Shown here one piece after another: positions 28,654 to 38,007 of a stretch of DNA of 64,000 bases; position 1 is the stretch's first letter; every line of letters begins with the position of its first letter. Source of the stretch: Bacteroidales bacterium Phil12 (GTDB lineage: Bacteria; Bacteroidota; Bacteroidia; Bacteroidales; P3); contig NWBO01000053.1 in NCBI GenBank assembly GCA_002633275.1, positions 122,649 through 186,648 on the forward strand, read 5' to 3'. A program made the position numbers and the translations under genes. The notes below the pieces were generated by a model. The model was not told the DNA's origin. It searched no databases and saw nothing but the letters and a program-made list of their open reading frames with translations.

Positions 28654-29046
28654 TTATTTTTCCTCTTCTGCTTTTTCTACTTTCTCTTTTCCTTCTGATG
28701 CTTTTTGTTGAGATTTCAATCCGCCATTACGTTTTTTCTCATTATAAGCAACAGCAAATTTATCCAAAGACACAGTCAAGAAACGAAGTAATTTCTCATC
28801 ACGTTTGTACGCTGTCTCCAATGTAGCAATCAAACTACCCTCAGCCTTAAATTCAATCAAGTAATAATAACCAGAAGTTTTCTTTTGAATAGGATATGCC
28901 AATTTACGCATACCCCAATTGTTTTCATCAACGATTTCGGCACCACCGTCTTTCAACAGTTTCTGATACTTGCCTACCGTTTCCTTTATCTGTTCGTCAG
29001 ATAAAACGGGAGTCATAATGAAAACGGTTTCATACTGTTTTACCAT
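28654..29046 (-). CDS. rpsF: Ribosomal protein S6
   Basis: A 130-residue small-subunit protein. It has the S6 start QYETVFIMTPVLSDEQIKE, the core NWGMRKLAYPIQKKTSGYYY, and a Lys/Glu-rich tail common in Bacteroidetes. It is the first gene of the operon, behind a consensus promoter. Confidence 0.96.
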   Translation of the reverse strand: MVKQYETVFIMTPVLSDEQIKETVGKYQKLLKDGGAEIVDENNWGMRKLAYPIQKKTSGYYYLIEFKAEGSLIATLETAYKRDEKLLRFLTVSLDKFAVAYNEKKRNGGLKSQQKASEGKEKVEKAEEEK

Positions 29047-29134
29047 TTCTTTTCTTTTAATTTTAATTATTAAAAACTTGTCAAGTTCCTCTTATTACAA
29101 ACTTAACCTTATTATCCAATTTTTTTTGAAGCTG

Positions 29135-29165
29135 CAAAATTACAATCTTTCCGCAATATGACAAA
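29135..29165 (-). promoter_or_regulatory. Consensus promoter of the rpsF operon
   Basis: On the minus strand, TTTG at 29162-29165, 19 bases, then TAATTTTG at 29135-29142. The leader to rpsF is about 80 bases. Confidence 0.8.
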
Positions 29166-29190
29166 ATAAATTCACAAAATTTTTATTTTT

Positions 29191-29287
29191 TATCACTGAC
29201 TATTCAAATAATCACTAGCACTATTTTCTTAATATTAAACATTATTTTTGCCGTATCACTTATTAATTTTTCGACCTCACTAATCCA
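29191..29287. repeat. 21-base phased dispersed repeat array
   Basis: Units begin at 29212, 29233, 29254 and 29275 (TCACTAGCACTATTTTCTTAA, TATTAAACATTATTTTTGCCG, TATCACTTATTAATTTTTCGA, CCTCACTAATCC). A partial unit at 29193 is out of phase by two bases. The array lies between the mreB terminator and the rpsF promoter. Confidence 0.75.
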
Positions 29288-29335
29288 TAAAATCAATAAA
29301 GAAATAAAAATTTCTCCTTCTCTCAATCAAAAAAA

Positions 29336-29363
29336 CTCTTCGCTTATGGTAATAAGCGAAGAG
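29336..29363 (-). terminator. Terminator of mreB
   Basis: A perfect 12-base stem CTCTTCGCTTAT / ATAAGCGAAGAG with GGTA loop is followed on the minus strand by T7. Confidence 0.85.
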
Positions 29364-29449
29364 CAAACAATAACCTTCAACTAATCTATTATGAACCGAA
29401 GTGTCGAACACTTCTTGATACATTTTCTTTGTTGAATTTCGATTTACGT

Positions 29450-30472
29450 TTATTTAATCAAGAAAGTAAATTTCTCATAGTTTTTAAGTGCAGCACCAGT
29501 ACCTCTCGCAACAGCACGCAATGGATCGTCAGCAACATGAACTGCCAATTTGGTTTTCGCTGCAATTCTCTTATCCAAGCCTCTAAGCAATGCACCACCG
29601 CCTGCCAAATATATACCTGTGTGGTAAATATCACTCGCAAGTTCAGGTGGAGTCATAGCCAAAGCCTCCAAGACTGCACTCTCAACTTTTGCGATAGACT
29701 TATCCAAAGCGTGAGCTATTTCTCTGTAATTAACCATAATCTCCTTTGGAATACCGGTCAATACATCGCGACCTTGAACAGAGAAGTCCTCCGGCGGATT
29801 TTCCAATTCCGGCACAGCCGAACCACACTCTATTTTTATTTTCTCTGCCATACGCTCGCCTATATATATATTGTGTTGTTTTTTCATATACTCCACAATA
29901 TCGCTATTAAACTCATCGCCCGCAATACGTATTGACTTGTTGCAAACAATACCACCCAATGCAATGACTGCAATCTCAGACGTACCGCCACCTATATCGA
30001 TAATCATATTACCAACAGGCTCCAAGACATCTATACCAATACCGATTGCGGCTGCCATTGGCTCGTGAATCAAACGAACATCTTTTGCTCCGGCTTGTTC
30101 TGCCGCATCTCTTACAGCACGCTCTTCAACATTGGTAATACCCGAAGGAATACATATAACCATTTTCAAAGCCGGCGGAACTAAGGAACGTTTGAAAGGT
30201 ATCATCTTTATCAGTTCCTTAATCATATCGTTTGCCATATCAAAGTCTGCTATAACGCCGTCTCTTAAAGGTCGTATCGTCTTAATATTATCGTGGGTTT
30301 TACCATACATAAGCATGGCTCTCTTACCCACTGCCATTATCTTTCTTGTGGAATTGTCTATTGCAACTATACTCGGCTCATCAACCACAACCTTATCGTT
30401 GCAAATTATGATAGAGTTGGCTGTTCCAAGATCTATCGCTACTTCTCTTGTTAGGAATGAAAATAATCCCAT
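29450..30472 (-). CDS. mreB: Rod-shape protein, actin-like MreB
   Basis: A 340-residue bacterial actin that directs side-wall peptidoglycan synthesis. Motifs: VAIDLGTANSIIIC (phosphate 1), NMIIDIGGGTSEIAVIALGG (phosphate 2), LIHEPMAAAIGIG (connect), TGIYLAGGGALLRGLD (adenosine). The membrane-binding N-terminus is MGLFSFLTR. The gene is bracketed by a terminator 87 bases after its stop, so mreC and mreD do not follow directly, unlike the usual mreBCD operon. Confidence 0.95.
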   Translation of the reverse strand: MGLFSFLTREVAIDLGTANSIIICNDKVVVDEPSIVAIDNSTRKIMAVGKRAMLMYGKTHDNIKTIRPLRDGVIADFDMANDMIKELIKMIPFKRSLVPPALKMVICIPSGITNVEERAVRDAAEQAGAKDVRLIHEPMAAAIGIGIDVLEPVGNMIIDIGGGTSEIAVIALGGIVCNKSIRIAGDEFNSDIVEYMKKQHNIYIGERMAEKIKIECGSAVPELENPPEDFSVQGRDVLTGIPKEIMVNYREIAHALDKSIAKVESAVLEALAMTPPELASDIYHTGIYLAGGGALLRGLDKRIAAKTKLAVHVADDPLRAVARGTGAALKNYEKFTFLIK

Positions 30473-30589
30473 TTTCTTTTAATCTTACTTGTTTTTGTTT
30501 TATTATTACGCAGTTTTGCTTATTTGGTTACACAAACCAATGAATTTTTAACGAAAAAGTTTTCAAAATAGTATGAAGCATAAAGAAAA

Positions 30590-30623
30590 AAGCAGACAAT
30601 ATGAATTAACAAAATGTCTGCTT
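30590..30623 (-). terminator. Terminator of the engB-purH unit
   Basis: Stem AAGCAGACA / TGTCTGCTT is followed on the minus strand by T residues, 110 bases after the purH stop. Confidence 0.75.
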
Positions 30624-30732
30624 GATAGTTATCTAAATTTATATTATTATAATAAGTGGCAAATTATTTATTGTATTTATTTGAAATATTAACAATTTCT
30701 CCAATACAACAAAAATCCCCTGCCCTATATCA

Positions 30733-32256
30733 CTAATGTTTGAAGTGTCTAAAACCGGTCATTGCCATAGACATATTGTTTGCCTTGCAATATTCAACAC
30801 TTTCTTCATCACGAATAGAGCCGCCTGGTTGAATGATTGTATCAATGCCTTCTTGGTGTGCAATCGTTACGCAATCTTTGAATGGGAAGAAAGCATCGGA
30901 AGCCATAACAGCACCATGTAAATCAAAATTGAAACTCTTTGCTTTCTCAATTGCGTGTCTTAAAGCATCTACTCTCGATGTTTGTCCCGTTCCGCTACCC
31001 AATAATTGCATATCTTTGGCAAGTACAATGGCGTTGGATTTTGTATGTTTTACAATGATGTTTGCAAATTGCAAATCCTTTACTTCGCCATCGGTGAATT
31101 TTCTATCCGTTACGCTTATTATCTCGTCTTTTTGTTCTACTTTGGTATCTCTTTGCTGAACCAAAACGCCATTCAACGCACTACGAAATACGAAATCGGA
31201 TCTCTTGTTGTTCTTTCTTTTCAAGATAATACGATTTTTCTTTGAGAACAATATATTCAAAGCCTCTTTGTCGTAATCAGGTGCGATACAGACTTCCATA
31301 AAAATCTTATTCATCTCTTCTGCCGTCTGAACATCTACCTTTCTATTACAAACGAATACTCCGCCAAATGCACTGACAGGGTCGCCCTCCAAAGCCTTTA
31401 AGTAAGCCTCTTTCAAAGTATCTCTTACTGCCAAACCGCAAGCATTATTGTGTTTGATGATTGCAAAAGCCGTATCATCGAAATCATCTATAAGACTGCA
31501 AGCAGCATCTATATCGCCTATGTTGTTATAAGAAATTTCTTTGCCATGTAGTTGCTCAAACTCGTCCTCTATATTGCCAAAGAAATATCCTTTTTGGTGT
31601 GGATTTTCGCCATAACGCAATGTATTGGCGTGAGAGAAACTTTCTTTGAATACATTAACCGATGTATCGGTTATGGAATTAAAATATTTGAATATCATTG
31701 TGTCGTAATGAGAAGATACCATAAAAGCATACGTTGCAAATCTCTGTCTATCCTCTATATCACTACAACCTTTCTTATCACAAAGCAAATTATAAAACTC
31801 TTCATATTGCTCAACGCTTGGAACGATTATAACGTCCTTGTAATTCTTTGCCGCCGCACGTATCAACGAAATTCCGCCTATATCTATCTTCTCTATTATG
31901 GCTTGATGTTCCGCTCCACTTGCAACAGTTTTCTCAAACGGATACAAATCAACTATAACAACATCAAAAGCAGGAATTTCATACTCTTGCATTTGCTTAA
32001 CATCTCCTTCATTATCCGTTCTGCCAAGAATACCACCGAAAACCTTAGGGTGCAATGTCTTTACTCTTCCTCCTAATATCGACGGATAAGAAGTAAGACT
32101 CTCTACCGTCTTGGCTTCAACCCCTAAACTTTTGATAAAATCGTACGTTCCTCCTGTTGAATAAATCTCAACTCCAAGTTCATTCAACTTCTTAACTATA
32201 ACATCTACTCCTTCTTTGCTGAAAACCGAAATCAGCGCTCTTTTAATTTGCTTCAT
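30733..32256 (-). CDS. purH: Bifunctional AICAR formyltransferase / IMP cyclohydrolase
   Basis: Catalyses the last two steps of IMP synthesis. At 507 residues it is of full length. The cyclohydrolase part begins KRALISVFSKEGVD with STGGTYDFIKSLGV and ILGGRVKTLHPKVFGGIL. The transformylase part holds LRYGENPHQKG, IIKHNNACGLAV, GDPVSAFGGVFV and VIQPGGSIRDEE. It overlaps engB by 14 bases. Confidence 0.96.
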   Translation of the reverse strand: MKQIKRALISVFSKEGVDVIVKKLNELGVEIYSTGGTYDFIKSLGVEAKTVESLTSYPSILGGRVKTLHPKVFGGILGRTDNEGDVKQMQEYEIPAFDVVIVDLYPFEKTVASGAEHQAIIEKIDIGGISLIRAAAKNYKDVIIVPSVEQYEEFYNLLCDKKGCSDIEDRQRFATYAFMVSSHYDTMIFKYFNSITDTSVNVFKESFSHANTLRYGENPHQKGYFFGNIEDEFEQLHGKEISYNNIGDIDAACSLIDDFDDTAFAIIKHNNACGLAVRDTLKEAYLKALEGDPVSAFGGVFVCNRKVDVQTAEEMNKIFMEVCIAPDYDKEALNILFSKKNRIILKRKNNKRSDFVFRSALNGVLVQQRDTKVEQKDEIISVTDRKFTDGEVKDLQFANIIVKHTKSNAIVLAKDMQLLGSGTGQTSRVDALRHAIEKAKSFNFDLHGAVMASDAFFPFKDCVTIAHQEGIDTIIQPGGSIRDEESVEYCKANNMSMAMTGFRHFKH

Positions 32257-32845
32257 GGCTTATAATATTTTCTATTTCTTGTAATATCTCATTTTTTCCT
32301 GCCTTGGTCTGAGCAGACGAAAGCATCATCTTAGGCAACTCTTCCCACGTTTCGCTCAAAGTCTGTTCAAACAAAACTATATTGTCTTGCGTTTTCTTCG
32401 CACTTTGTTTATCTGTCTTTGTAAAGATTATCTCAAACGGAACACCGTTTTCCCCTAAAAAATTAATGAAATCGACATCTATTTTCTGAGGCTTTATTCT
32501 GGAATCCACCAATACAAAAACACAATAAAGGCTCTGTCTTTTGAGAAGATAATCATTAATCATAGTGAAAAACTTCTCTCTTTGAATTTTTGACACTTGT
32601 GCATAACCGTAACCCGGCAAATCAACTATGTACCACGATTCATTAATCAAAAAATGGTTTATCAATTGTGTCTTTCCCGGTGTTGAAGAAGTTTTGGCAA
32701 GTTTTGAATGTCCCGTAAGCATATTTATCAACGACGATTTACCCACATTACTCCTACCAATAAAAGCAATCTCGGGAAACCTGTCGGGCGGACACTGGCT
32801 TAACTTTGCCGAACTTATTTCAAATTTTGCACTTCGTATCTCCAT
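32243..32845 (-). CDS. engB: Ribosome biogenesis GTP-binding protein (YsxC/EngB)
   Basis: A 200-residue GTPase needed for large-subunit assembly. G1 is GRSNVGKSSLIN (residues 30-41), G2 lies around STPGKTQ, G3 is DLPGYGYAQVS, G4 is TKTD and G5 SSAQT. It starts 8 bases after the GNAT gene and overlaps purH. Confidence 0.95.
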   Translation of the reverse strand: MEIRSAKFEISSAKLSQCPPDRFPEIAFIGRSNVGKSSLINMLTGHSKLAKTSSTPGKTQLINHFLINESWYIVDLPGYGYAQVSKIQREKFFTMINDYLLKRQSLYCVFVLVDSRIKPQKIDVDFINFLGENGVPFEIIFTKTDKQSAKKTQDNIVLFEQTLSETWEELPKMMLSSAQTKAGKNEILQEIENIISHEAN

Positions 32846-32853
32846 TTTCTCTC

Positions 32854-33807
32854 TTAAACCTCTTTCATATTCATATAACGCTTACGCTTATCCTCATAAA
32901 TATCCCCTATCGTTACCAAAATGCCCGTCTCTTCCACATTTGAAAAATGTTTATTCACACTGGTGCCGAAAGATTTCATTGTTGAGGACAAATTCATATA
33001 AGCATTAACCAATGGAGGTATGTTTTCGTTGTATTCTCTAACCTTTTTAACCAATATTTGATAATCTTCCTTATAGTTTCTGCCGTTGAAAACGTTGTTC
33101 AATTCGTTATAATCGCTTTGAATCTTGACCTCTTCTTTCGGAAATACCAATCCCTCATTGTCCGGAAAGTGTTTTTTGTAAAAGTACAATATATAATCTC
33201 TTGCCTTTGCGTTCATCTGAGGGTACATAGTTATCTTACCAAAGAAGTATTTAACTTCCTTAGCCATAGTTTGGGCTAAACCACCCAAGCCGTCCCAAAG
33301 ATTATCCAAAGAATACATACCTTTTCTAAGGTTTATCGTCGGCTGATATTCGGGTCTGACAAAAGAACGTCCCAACTCAATTGTATGAGGCCAATATCTT
33401 TCCTTAAATTCATCGGTAAATAAAAACAAATCTGCCGTTGCCGAAAGCAATTCTTCGTTAGCCTGAACAAAAACATCTTTACCGACAATAAAACGGTAAC
33501 CTCCCACAATCTCCTCATCGGTAGAGTCCCAAACGAACAATTGTTTATAACAATGAGGTGCAGGTGCCACGTCGTACTGGTCTATATCGCATTCGGTTCC
33601 ACTACCTCCACCCTGAGCACCGAAAGAAATCTCTCTCAAACGTCCGATTTCCCTCATAATGTTGGGGGACGTGTGTGCATCGGTTACATATATCTCCCTA
33701 CCGCCGTAATTGGTGTTGCGGAAAAATATATCCTTGGTAAGTTCCTCTTTTATCAGGGCTTTATCCACAGGAGGTATAACGTAAGAAGTATCCATTGTCT
33801 TTATCAT
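32854..33807 (-). CDS. GNAT-family N-acyltransferase, probable glycine-lipid synthase GlsB
   Basis: A 317-residue protein of the OlsB/hemolysin-like GNAT group: FVWDSTDEEIVGGYRFIVGK, TIELGRSFVRPEYQ and KYFFGKITMYPQMNAKARDY are typical. By knowledge of Bacteroides, GlsB N-acylates glycine to make lyso-glycine lipid, and its gene lies next to glsA, which encodes a PlsC-type O-acyltransferase. Such a gene lies just upstream here, separated by a repeat array. Ornithine instead of glycine as acceptor is possible. A start at 33795 is also possible. Confidence 0.7.
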   Translation of the reverse strand: MIKTMDTSYVIPPVDKALIKEELTKDIFFRNTNYGGREIYVTDAHTSPNIMREIGRLREISFGAQGGGSGTECDIDQYDVAPAPHCYKQLFVWDSTDEEIVGGYRFIVGKDVFVQANEELLSATADLFLFTDEFKERYWPHTIELGRSFVRPEYQPTINLRKGMYSLDNLWDGLGGLAQTMAKEVKYFFGKITMYPQMNAKARDYILYFYKKHFPDNEGLVFPKEEVKIQSDYNELNNVFNGRNYKEDYQILVKKVREYNENIPPLVNAYMNLSSTMKSFGTSVNKHFSNVEETGILVTIGDIYEDKRKRYMNMKEV

Positions 33808-33907
33808 AACCGTATAATTTAATTTTCTTGTTTTATATGTATATTGTTTTTACATTTTGCATTCAAGATACAGCCACCGTTTGAAAACGTAAAAACAATA
33901 TAACTTA

Positions 33908-34024
33908 TTGTTTTACTAATGTCCCTAATTATTTTTCTGATGTTTAACACTAATTTACTAATGTCCCACACTATTTTGCTAATCACTCATATTATTTTTT
34001 CAGTATCAAACACCAATTAGCCGA
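33908..34024. repeat. 21-base phased repeat array between the acyltransferase genes
   Basis: Five units at 33920, 33941, 33962, 33983 and 34004, exactly 21 bases apart, with cores TGTCCCTAATTA, TGTTTAACACTA, TGTCCCACACTA, TCACTCATATTA and TATCAAACACCA. The AT-rich spacer is TTTTNCTAA-like. This array shows best that different cores share one register. Confidence 0.85.
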
Positions 34025-34062
34025 CAACATTTAGCATTTTTCTTTTATCAGCAAGCCGTTTA

Positions 34063-34926
34063 TTATTTAACATGAAAAACCTCATTTTTATTGTCTTTCA
34101 ACTTATAAACATAATCACGAATTTTGTCTGCCCACTGCAAGGAATTGTACCTATTGTCAAAAGTTTCATAAGGTATGGGGGTGCCAAAAGTAAGTGTAAT
34201 CTTGCCTCCCTCTTGTTTGAATAACTCTCGCGGAAGCATAATCATTTCCAAATCGAACTTGATACCGAAAAAGCGGCGAACCCTGCTAAAACGATAAAAC
34301 GCCTTGCTGTTTCTTCCTTCTATATACACAGGGACAACATCTCTATTGTATTGCTGTGCTTTTTTGATAAAAGTTTTTTTCCACGCGAAATCCTGCAATT
34401 TTCCTTTTATAATCTTACTCTCTGTTCCCGCAGGAAAAAAACACATAGCCGAATTACCGGCAAAGGCTTCGTTCAAAGCGTTATGATTTTCAACGTTGCG
34501 TCCGTATTTATTGATTGGCACAAAAACACTCTTCAATGTCGGCAACTGACACAATATATCATTTACGGGGAACAATACATCTTTTCTCTGCGAACCTATT
34601 ATGCTTATCAAAGTCATACCGTCTATCGAGCCTATCGGGTGATTTGCCACAACCAATGGCCGTCCCGTCAAAGGGATATTATGCGGATTGATTATTTCTC
34701 GTGTAATATGCAAATCATCTAATATAGCGTTGGCAAAATCAACACCTCTGCAATCTCTATGGTCATATATCGCTTTGTTGATTCTATCCAAGCAAATAAA
34801 TTTCTTAAACCAACGCAAAACAAATTTAGGTATAACTTTAAGCAAAGTCTTGTTCTTTGAAGCAAGTATTCTCTCCAAAGAAATAAATTGTTCTGTGATG
34901 TTTATGTTTTCGTTATTGTTGTTCAT
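34063..34926 (-). CDS. PlsC-like acyltransferase, probable GlsA
   Basis: A 287-residue lysophospholipid-type acyltransferase. Active-site block I is VVANHPIGSIDGM with His96 and Asp102 (HX5D, as in hemolysin-like members, not the classical HX4D). Block III is CFFPAGTESK and block IV VVPVYIEGRNSKAF. By analogy with Bacteroides GlsA it would add the second, O-linked acyl chain to lyso-glycine lipid made by the neighbouring GNAT enzyme. It starts 8 bases after tsaE and is likely on the porX transcript. Confidence 0.7.
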   Translation of the reverse strand: MNNNNENINITEQFISLERILASKNKTLLKVIPKFVLRWFKKFICLDRINKAIYDHRDCRGVDFANAILDDLHITREIINPHNIPLTGRPLVVANHPIGSIDGMTLISIIGSQRKDVLFPVNDILCQLPTLKSVFVPINKYGRNVENHNALNEAFAGNSAMCFFPAGTESKIIKGKLQDFAWKKTFIKKAQQYNRDVVPVYIEGRNSKAFYRFSRVRRFFGIKFDLEMIMLPRELFKQEGGKITLTFGTPIPYETFDNRYNSLQWADKIRDYVYKLKDNKNEVFHVK

Positions 34927-34934
34927 AAATTGTG

Positions 34935-35357
34935 TTATAAATGTGCTATTATCTTTCGAGACTTATCTTCTTGCTCTATTATATCTACGAAGACACAGTT
35001 TTCGGGCAAAAATTCCTCTATATTTTCCGCCCATTCCAAAAAACAATACTGCCCCGAATAGAAATATTCTTCTATTCCGATGTCTAACGCTTGCGAAGAC
35101 GAGGTCAAGCGATAGAAATCAAAATGATAAATTTCTCCTTGTGTTATTGAATTATACACATTGACTATGGCAAAAGTAGGAGAACAGACATTATCTTGCG
35201 TTTGCAAGACGCTGCAAATTGCTTTAATGAAAGTAGTTTTGCCGGCACCCATTTTACCATTAAAGGCAAAGACTTTATTGCCCTGCATTTGGTCAATAAA
35301 ATCCTTTGCCGTATTTTCAATATCGTCTAATGTGTTAATTACAAATTCTTTTGTCAT
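34935..35357 (-). CDS. tsaE: tRNA threonylcarbamoyladenosine synthesis ATPase
   Basis: A 140-residue P-loop ATPase that works with TsaB and TsaD to make t6A37 in tRNAs. Walker A is NGKMGAGKTT (residues 33-42); SPTFAIVNVY and HFDFYRL are the family's next motifs, followed by EYFYSGQYCFLEWAENIE. It lies 9 bases after porX and 8 bases before the PlsC-like gene. Confidence 0.94.
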   Translation of the reverse strand: MTKEFVINTLDDIENTAKDFIDQMQGNKVFAFNGKMGAGKTTFIKAICSVLQTQDNVCSPTFAIVNVYNSITQGEIYHFDFYRLTSSSQALDIGIEEYFYSGQYCFLEWAENIEEFLPENCVFVDIIEQEDKSRKIIAHL

Positions 35358-35366
35358 ATAAACAAA

Positions 35367-36920
35367 TTACTTCTTAGGTACCAAATGAATAAGCGGTATC
35401 ATACATTCTTCCATCGATATACCGCCGTGTTGGAATGTATTGGAATAATACTGAACATACTTATTATATTCCGTTGGATAAACAAAGAAATCTGATGCGC
35501 GAGCAAAAACCATCTGACTCATAATTGACAAAGGCGGAATCTTTACATCTTGCGAGTTTTTCACTCCAAATACTTCCTTTGGATCATAATCCAACAATCT
35601 GCCAATCTTATAACGCAAATTAACCGAAGCATCTTTATTGGATTTTATCTTTACAGGCTCATCGACTTTAACGCTACCGTGATCGGTCGTTATAAATATA
35701 TCAACATCTTTATCCGCCAAATATTTCAAAACTTCTTTCATCGGAGAATGTTCATACCACGTTGCAGTTACACCGCGATAAGCATTTTCATCGGCAGCCA
35801 ACTCTCTTACCAAATCATTATCCGTCAAAGCATGTGAAAGCATATCTATAAAATTATAGACTATCACATTCAAATCGTTTTGCATAAAGTTTGGCAATAT
35901 ATCTATCATTCTCATGCCGTAAGTTGCATTCAAAACCTTATGATATGTCATATTGGCTTTAATTCTGTGGCGTCTAAGGTTTTCTTGCAACAGTTCTTGC
36001 TCGTATTGATTTTTGTTTCCTTCTTTATCTTCGTCCAACCAATACTCAGGGAACATTTTCTTTATATCACTCGGCAACAAAGAAGAGAATAATGCGTTTC
36101 TCGCATATTGTGTCGTTGTCGGCAATATACTGTAATATATTCCTTCTTCTTTTACTTGCAATAATTTTTCTATCTCGGGTTGCAATGCTTTCCACTGATC
36201 AAAACGAAAATTATCCAATACAATCAAAAATACAGGACGTTTCTTTTCTTTCATCAGTGGAAAAACAGTATTTTGCAATACCTTATGAGACATCAATGGC
36301 ACATTAGTATCTTCGCTTGTAATCCAATCGATATAGTTTTTCTGATAATATTTTGAAAATTGTTCGTTGGCTTCAATTTTTTGAGTCTTCAAAATTTCAA
36401 AAATACTCTCATCATTGTTGTCCGACAACTCAATTTCCCAATGAACCAACTCTTTGTATAATTCTGCCCACTCATTGTACTCCAAACCTTGATTGATTCG
36501 CATACTGATATTACGAAACTCTTGTTGGTAAGTCATCGTCTGAGTTTGGGTAACTAATTTTCTGTTGTCAAGATGTTTTTTCAGAGTAAGAAGAATTTGA
36601 TTTGGATTAACAGGTTTAATCAAATAATCACTAATCTTTGAACCTATCGCCTGCTCCATTATATTTTCTTCTTCACTCTTAGTTATCATAATAACAGGAA
36701 GTGATTGGTATTTTTGTTTCACTCTTGTAAGTGTTTCCAATCCATTCAAGCCCGGCATATTCTCATCCAAGAACATTATATCTATATTTTCTTTTTCAAG
36801 AATATCCAATGCCTCACTACCGTCTGTTGCAGGAATAACCTTATAATCCTTAGCTTCCAAAAACAAAATATAAGGTTTCAACAAGTCTATCTCATCATCT
36901 GCCCAAAGTATCTTGACCAT
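35367..36920 (-). CDS. porX: T9SS response regulator PorX (receiver-PglZ)
   Basis: A 517-residue two-domain regulator. The receiver domain (1-120) has acidic DDE at 8-10, phospho-acceptor Asp52 in FLDENMPG and Lys in YLIKPVN. A helical linker leads to a PglZ alkaline-phosphatase-fold domain (about 190-517) with RPVFLIVLDNFRFDQW and IFITTDHGSVKVDEP. By family knowledge PorX, with kinase PorY and sigma factor SigP, controls T9SS genes in P. gingivalis, and its PglZ domain cleaves oligonucleotides. Neither porY nor sigP is in the window. It starts a tight operon with tsaE and the PlsC-like gene. Confidence 0.92.
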   Translation of the reverse strand: MVKILWADDEIDLLKPYILFLEAKDYKVIPATDGSEALDILEKENIDIMFLDENMPGLNGLETLTRVKQKYQSLPVIMITKSEEENIMEQAIGSKISDYLIKPVNPNQILLTLKKHLDNRKLVTQTQTMTYQQEFRNISMRINQGLEYNEWAELYKELVHWEIELSDNNDESIFEILKTQKIEANEQFSKYYQKNYIDWITSEDTNVPLMSHKVLQNTVFPLMKEKKRPVFLIVLDNFRFDQWKALQPEIEKLLQVKEEGIYYSILPTTTQYARNALFSSLLPSDIKKMFPEYWLDEDKEGNKNQYEQELLQENLRRHRIKANMTYHKVLNATYGMRMIDILPNFMQNDLNVIVYNFIDMLSHALTDNDLVRELAADENAYRGVTATWYEHSPMKEVLKYLADKDVDIFITTDHGSVKVDEPVKIKSNKDASVNLRYKIGRLLDYDPKEVFGVKNSQDVKIPPLSIMSQMVFARASDFFVYPTEYNKYVQYYSNTFQHGGISMEECMIPLIHLVPKK

Positions 36921-36984
36921 AATATCGTGTATTTAATATGTAAATTCTATCAATAAACGCCAAAAATCCGGTATTATTACAGAA

Positions 36985-37992
36985 TTATTTTAGAAATTCA
37001 AAAATTTCGTCCTCATTTATATTAGGATATTTCAACAGTTTCTCTACCTTTCCATTGTTCATTAATACAATGACAGGTTGCTTACCCTTTGTTGCAGGCA
37101 AAAACACGTAAGGAGAGACAAATGTATATGGCAAAACTTTTGTATTTGTCTCAGCAAAGAAATTATTCGCTTTTTTTCTATTACCCCAAAAAATAATAGC
37201 GAATGAACTATCGGCAATATCATATTTTTGTCTTACAACATTAAGACGAATTGCAGAACGCTTGCAATACTTACAGCCCGTTGAAAACAGACAGACTATT
37301 TTTTTGCCTTGTGTAACGCCGAGATTTTGCACACTATCCTGTTGCATCAAAACCTCAAATTTTTCCGTATCTATACTTGCCGTTTTCGGGAAAAGACTTC
37401 TCTGTATCGGTTCAGGCATTGTTACCGACAAGGAAAGTATAAACAAAACAATGAACGTAATTATGGTAATTGTCTTTTTTCTTGAAAACAAAAAACCATT
37501 AAAAGTTTTCTTATATCTTTCTATTGTTCCGCCATTGGACAGTTTCTTCTCAACAACTTTGTATGTCAATTGAACAGCCCCTTTATCCCAAAACATAAAA
37601 TAAGAAATAGCCAAAAGTACAAGGTTTTTGATTAACGTCTGCTTATCCGAGAGCAATATAACCGTACCAAAACAATGACAATTGTCTCTATCTATGCCGT
37701 CAAACAATATGGGCTTCAATAGCACATATACTGTAAAAAATACGAGCATAGATATTGATAACCATCTCATTTGCTTTGGAAAAATACCTAACATAAGCAT
37801 CACCCCGACAAATGCTTCCAAGGTTATCAGAAAACGTGTAACAAATGTAGTTACTTCCCAAGAAAACAACTGGTGTTCATAAATAAACATATCAAACGCA
37901 TCTATGGACACATATTTCGTTACAGCCGCAGCAATAAATACCGCTCCTATCAAAAGTCGGGATATAATACCTACAAGTTTTCTTGGTCTCAT
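36985..37992 (-). CDS. DoxX/MauE-like membrane domain fused to thioredoxin-like domain
   Basis: A 335-residue protein. Residues about 8-155 hold four or five membrane segments of the DoxX/MauE type (LLIGAVFIAAAVTKYVSIDA, LEAFVGVMLMLGIFP) with a periplasmic DNCHCFG cysteine pair. Another membrane segment (about 170-190) leads to a thioredoxin-like domain (about 230-335) with the redox motif GCKYCKR. By analogy to MauE/VKOR-type fusions it may pass electrons across the membrane to periplasmic thiols. Two Cys-rich mini-lipoproteins lie just upstream on the same strand and are possible clients. It precedes porX by 64 bases. Confidence 0.78.
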   Translation of the reverse strand: MRPRKLVGIISRLLIGAVFIAAAVTKYVSIDAFDMFIYEHQLFSWEVTTFVTRFLITLEAFVGVMLMLGIFPKQMRWLSISMLVFFTVYVLLKPILFDGIDRDNCHCFGTVILLSDKQTLIKNLVLLAISYFMFWDKGAVQLTYKVVEKKLSNGGTIERYKKTFNGFLFSRKKTITIITFIVLFILSLSVTMPEPIQRSLFPKTASIDTEKFEVLMQQDSVQNLGVTQGKKIVCLFSTGCKYCKRSAIRLNVVRQKYDIADSSFAIIFWGNRKKANNFFAETNTKVLPYTFVSPYVFLPATKGKQPVIVLMNNGKVEKLLKYPNINEDEIFEFLK

Positions 37993-38007
37993 TATCTCCT
38001 TTTTATT

